64,000 nucleotides of DNA, from contig CM077150.1 in NCBI GenBank assembly GCA_039583875.1, forward strand, positions 178,068,375-178,132,374, in the 5' to 3' direction. The translations under genes and the position numbers were made by a program. The notes beneath the pieces were generated by a model. It was not told where the DNA came from. It did no database searches and was given only the letters and a program-made list of their open reading frames with translations. The DNA is from Platanthera guangdongensis (lineage: Eukaryota > Streptophyta > Magnoliopsida > Asparagales > Orchidaceae). Numbering within the stretch: position 1 is the first letter of the stretch; each line of letters starts with the position of its first letter. Positions 60,489 through 64,000 of this stretch are shown one piece after another.

Positions 60489-60506
60489 CCTCCCTCTGAT
60501 ACCACT
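60489..60506 (-). other. Primer-binding site of the complete SIRE-like element
   Basis: The minus strand reads AGTGGTATCAGAGGGAGG immediately after the LTR, an initiator-Met tRNA type site. Confidence 0.9.
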
Positions 60507-61382
60507 TGAAAGATATGGTACCTAAACACCTAGAGGGGGGGGGGGTGAATAGGTGACCTAAACCTTTTTAAAACTTTGTTGGCAGCACAACAGTTATTTC
60601 ACAGATTACTACAGCTAACAGCAATTACAGAAATCAAACAGTCAATCCACAGCACAGCAGACACACTAATTTATAGTGGTTCCCCAATCTTTGGGTACAT
60701 CCACTTTCCCCCTTCGCCTATCTAGCAGTGTACTAGATTCGGCCAACCTTCTCCACTATCTCAGAACCCAACAAGGTTCCTACACCTCAGGCCCAAAGCC
60801 TTACACTCAGCCACAAAGGCCTACACTCAGCCACCCAGGCCTACACTCAGCCAATTAAGGCCTACACTCAGAGTTCTTCAACTCCTACACTCAGGCAATC
60901 AAGCCCTACCCTCAGCCTTTATAATATAGGCTTACAATTCTCTCAGATCCAATGGATCCTACAAGTTAAAATAGAAATACAATTGCTAACTCTACAACTC
61001 AGAAAATAAGAGAGGAGTTGAGAGTTTCTTGAAGAGTTCTTGGAAGAACTCAGTTAGATCCAAACTGACTTAGCTTCCTTCAAAGCTTCTTGAGTTAGAA
61101 CTGAATTAGTCTGAATCTTCTGCAGTTGTTCCTTGACCTCTGCTTCTTGAGATCCAGATGTTTCTGAATCCTTCTTCTCAGTCTTAGTTCCAAAGACTGA
61201 ATTCTTGATTGGAGCTCTCTCTCTCCAACTTCTTAGATCTGCAGTTGGACTGACAGATCTTCTTGTGTTGATCCTCTGTGTATCACTTCTTGATTTAATC
61301 TGATCAACTACTTTAAGTATTCTCTCAAGCTGTAACTCTTGTTTCTCAATCACAACCCTTGTTTCTGTAAACTATGGATGCC

Positions 61383-61390
61383 TATTTATA
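61383..61390 (-). promoter_or_regulatory. TATA box of the SIRE-like 5' LTR
   Basis: CCTATAAATAGGC on the minus strand, downstream of the U3 palindrome array. Confidence 0.65.
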
Positions 61391-61521
61391 GGCTTCCTTC
61401 ATGATAACCGGCTGGTCCGGTTCATAACAAACTTCTGATTTCTCTGACAGTTGCTGTAGACCGGTTGGATCGGCAGCTGTCATGTCAACCAGTCACTTCT
61501 TGAAATTCTCTAACTGTCAGA

Positions 61522-62516
61522 TAGTGTCGAGACTTTCTGTTCTTAAGTGTCGACACTTATAGACTAAGTGTCGACACATGTTGTGTAAGTGTCGACACAA
61601 GTCTACAAGGTGTTGACACAATTCCTTGTATGTCTCGACACAGATTCTTCTGCATGTGTCGACACTGAAATTGAGTGTCGACACAAATACTTGTACTTCA
61701 TTCTTTAACTGTATTCTTCTAAGTGTCGACACATCTCCTTTGTGTCGACACATCTTCACGTGTTGAAACTGTCAAGTGTCGACACTGCTTCTTGGTGTCG
61801 ACACAAGTCTTCACTTTTGTTTCTTCAGCTGAGTGTCGACACATTCCTTTAGTGTCGACACTTGTACTTAGAATATTTTGTAATTTTTCTGTTCTTTGCT
61901 AAGTGTCGACACAGCTCCTTGTGTCGACACTTTCTTCAAGTGTAGAGTCTTCAATTAAGTGTCGACACATTGTGCTGAGTGTCGACACTTTCTTCAAGTG
62001 TTGACTCTCCTGGTTGTGTGTCGACACATTGTGCTGAGTGTCGACACTTTCTTCAAATACTGACTCTTCAGCATAGTGTCGACACATTGTGTTGAGTGTC
62101 GACACTTACTTCAAATACTGACTCTTCAGCATAGTGTCGACACATTGTGTTGAGTGTCGACACTTACTTCAAATACTGACTCTTCAGCATAGTGTCGACA
62201 CATTGTGTTGAGTGTCGACACTTTTACTTAGACTCTGCAGACTTTTGCTGAGTGTCGACACAGCTCCAAGTGTCGACACTTTCTGGTGTAGACACAGCTC
62301 TTCTAGGTGTCGACACTTCTGCTAAGTGTCGACACAGCTTTTCTGCATACTTCTTCACTGAGTGTCGATACAGCTCCAAGTGTCGACACTTTCTGTCTGG
62401 TGTCGACTCTTCTTCTCAGGTGTCGACACAATGACTCCAAGTGTCGACACTGCTTGTCTGGGTGTCGACACAAGCTTTCTCAAGTGTCGACACTTTCCCT
62501 CTGGGTGTCGACACAT
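61522..62516. repeat. GTGTCGACAC palindrome array in 5' LTR U3
   Basis: Near-identical to 50433-51432, lying between the LTR start and TATAAATAGG on the minus strand. Confidence 0.95.
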
Positions 62517-62659
62517 GGACTTAGAAACTTTTAGCTTCAGTCTAGTGAATACCTAACCTGCACAAGTAACTCAAACACACATCAAATACATTATGATGTA
62601 TATCATTGAGTTAGGTGAGGCTTCTTCAAATCAGGTACATTTGACCAATGTACCCAACA

Positions 62660-63593
62660 GAAGACTCCTCCTCCAGCAAGAAAAGAACAAAGCATAGATT
62701 TTAAAGCATTAGAAGGAACAGAAGACCCAACTGCCAGTGAAGAACTTCTGAGTCTCTTAGCCAAGAGATTGTACAAGATGGCAAAGAAGGACTTCAGAAG
62801 AAAGTCATCTAGGCAAGATGACAAACCCAGGTATGACAAAACATCCACTAAAGAGGTTGTTTGCTTTGGGTGCAGGAAACCAGGACACTTCATTTCAGAG
62901 TGTCCTAAGAATCAAAAGAAGGAGAAAAGAAGAGAAAAAGAAACCAAGAAGCACCACTACAGCAAGCCTTCCTCCAGCAAGCATAAGAGAAAAGATAAGG
63001 GCTTTGTGGCTGAGACCTGGAGTGATATTGAAGATGAATCCTCATCTTCTAGCTCCAGTGAAGAGGAAGAAGAAGCCAAGACAACAGAAGTTTGCCTTAT
63101 GGCTATCCATGCCTCTTACAACCCATCTGATGCTGGGGGACAAGCAGAAGAGTCAGACAATGAAACATATGAATCAGAGGTAGATCAGGTATTATCTTCC
63201 TTTGATTATAATTCAGATAGTTTTAAGACTGAATTTAAACCTTTGTGTATTGACTTGATTAATTCTAAAAAAGAAATTAAAACTCTTAGAGAAAAATTAC
63301 TTGAACAAGATAACTTGATTTCTGAAAATATTAAATTAAAAGATGAATTGACTTTAGCCAATGAACAAATAATATCGCTAAAGACTGAATTGGCTGAGGC
63401 AAGGCAACTTGAAGAATCCCTAAATGGGAGAAGCATCAAGTTGATGGACATCACAAGCACAATGAATGTCAGACTGAATGACAAGTTGGGCTTAGGTACT
63501 TCATCAAGCCAACCCTCACTAATTCAGAAGAATATCCTAACAACACCAATTAAATTTGTTTTAGAAAAAAGGAAAAGAAAAGATAGAAAATGA
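62660..63593 (+). pseudogene. 3' part of the interrupted Copia Gag (zinc knuckle, acidic tail, coiled coil)
   Basis: The frame continues from the left fragment: a Gag segment ending LLAKRLYKMAKKD, a knuckle CFGCRKPGHFISEC (about 62865-62905), a basic then acidic Ser-rich tract, and a coiled coil (EIKTLREKLLEQDNLISENIKL). The part from 62769 is open for 274 codons and stops at 63591-63593. It is the downstream half of the gag whose start is at 48670-49431, split by the 13-kb element. Instead of pol, an inverted-repeat array follows. Confidence 0.8.
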
Positions 63594-64000
63594 TAATAAT
63601 GTTAAACAAACCGAGTAAAAATAAAAGAATAAGAAAAAAAAATAAGAATAAGAAAAATCCCAATTATAACTATGTTCAACAGATTTCGTCGAACTCAGAT
63701 CAACAAAATATGTATAGTTCGTCGAACTCAAGTCGACGAACTCCGAACGCCAATTTCCACTATAATTATTCATTGAACTGCGATTGACGAAACCAGTATG
63801 GTTCATCGACCCGAGATCGACGACTTTGGGGCACAGAGAATGAATATTATCATTCTCTGAGTGGAGTTCGACAAACTCATCCCCATTCGTCGAACTTTGA
63901 TCGATGAACTTACTTGAATTCATCGAACCCAGTTCATCTTAACAGAAACTTTAATTTTGCCAAAACTCATAATCAACCAAGATCATCATAAACCAATTTA
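63594..64000. repeat. Inverted-repeat array (GTTCGTCGA..TCGACGAAC type) after the Copia gag
   Basis: From about 63680 to 63935 words such as TTCGTCGAACTC, GTCGACGAACTC and TCGATGAAC repeat in both orientations. One clear stem is gttcgtcga...tcgacgaac near 63717-63741. No pol sequence is seen before the window ends. Confidence 0.65.

Larger units (their letters stand above)
49432..62659 (-). mobile_element. Complete SIRE-like (Maximus-type) Ty1/Copia retrotransposon, 13.2 kb
   Basis: Two closely similar LTRs (49432-51575 and 60507-62659) flank gag, pol and a large third ORF on the minus strand. The primer site lies at 60489-60506 and the purine tract at 51576-51590. The flanks are agaag (49427-49431) and gaaga (62660-62664), so 4 bp (GAAG) are duplicated for certain, or 5 bp if the terminal A is shared. 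The LTRs differ mostly by single-base indels and a local rearrangement near 49725-49745. The element splits a Copia gag. Confidence 0.95.
60507..62659 (-). repeat. 5' LTR of the complete SIRE-like element
   Basis: Same termini as the partner LTR; TATAAATAGG at 61383-61390, primer site directly inside. Downstream of the TATA box (about 60770-60910) is a ladder of CTGAGTGTAGG..CC units. Confidence 0.95.

Overview
This window is nuclear DNA from a flowering plant. The evidence is an intron-split FUS3/LEC2-type B3 transcription factor gene, captured fragments of plant RAN GTPase and ALA-type flippase genes inside a CACTA transposon, and about 50 kb of nested Ty3/Gypsy and Ty1/Copia LTR retrotransposons with plant-type primer-binding sites. 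I cannot name the species. A run of exactly 500 N (48170-48669) is a scaffold gap, so the parts left and right of it may not be truly adjacent.

Layout. (1) 1-3518: the 3' part of a long (about 4.7 kb) Gypsy LTR. (2) 3827-9303 (+): the B3-domain exons and last exon of a FUS3/LEC2-like gene, with a premature TAG just after the B3 domain. One intron holds a 3.0-kb non-autonomous Pack-CACTA (3943-6958, TSD TTA) carrying RAN and flippase fragments head to head; the next holds a 0.7-kb terminal-inverted-repeat element. (3) 10326-23098 (-): a complete, young Athila-type Gypsy element (TSD GGCGT) with gag, pol and a third ORF. (4) 23104-25534: a probable minus-strand Gypsy LTR with tandem repeats. 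(5) 26370-48169: a nested stack. A Copia element is split by a Gypsy element. That Gypsy carries a solo SIRE-like LTR in its LTR and a second SIRE-like element in its gag zinc knuckle. The second SIRE-like element is itself split by a pol-less SIRE-like element. (6) 48670-64000: a Copia gag split by a complete 13.2-kb SIRE-like element (49432-62659, -) with gag, pol and a large third ORF.

The most notable pattern crosses families. The Athila element and the SIRE-like elements each carry a dense array of their own short palindromes or inverted repeats in the U3 part of the LTR, upstream of a TATA-like box. In the Athila element and in the complete SIRE-like element, the same family-specific array followed by TATAAATA occurs a second time between pol and the third ORF, with the TATA box about 93-99 bp before that ORF's start codon. 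This looks like an internal promoter copied from, or convergent with, U3, which would let the third ORF be transcribed on its own. In Athila the arms around the palindrome core change in complementary fashion from copy to copy. The third ORFs of the two superfamilies also look alike in a hydrophobic core and are not obviously envelope proteins.

Decay is visible throughout. The Gypsy gag has only nonsense changes at former Gln/Trp codons, with no frameshift. The SIRE-like LTR pair and ORFs differ largely by single-base indels, some in homopolymers, which may be residual assembly error. All coordinates, counts and alignments here were made by eye.
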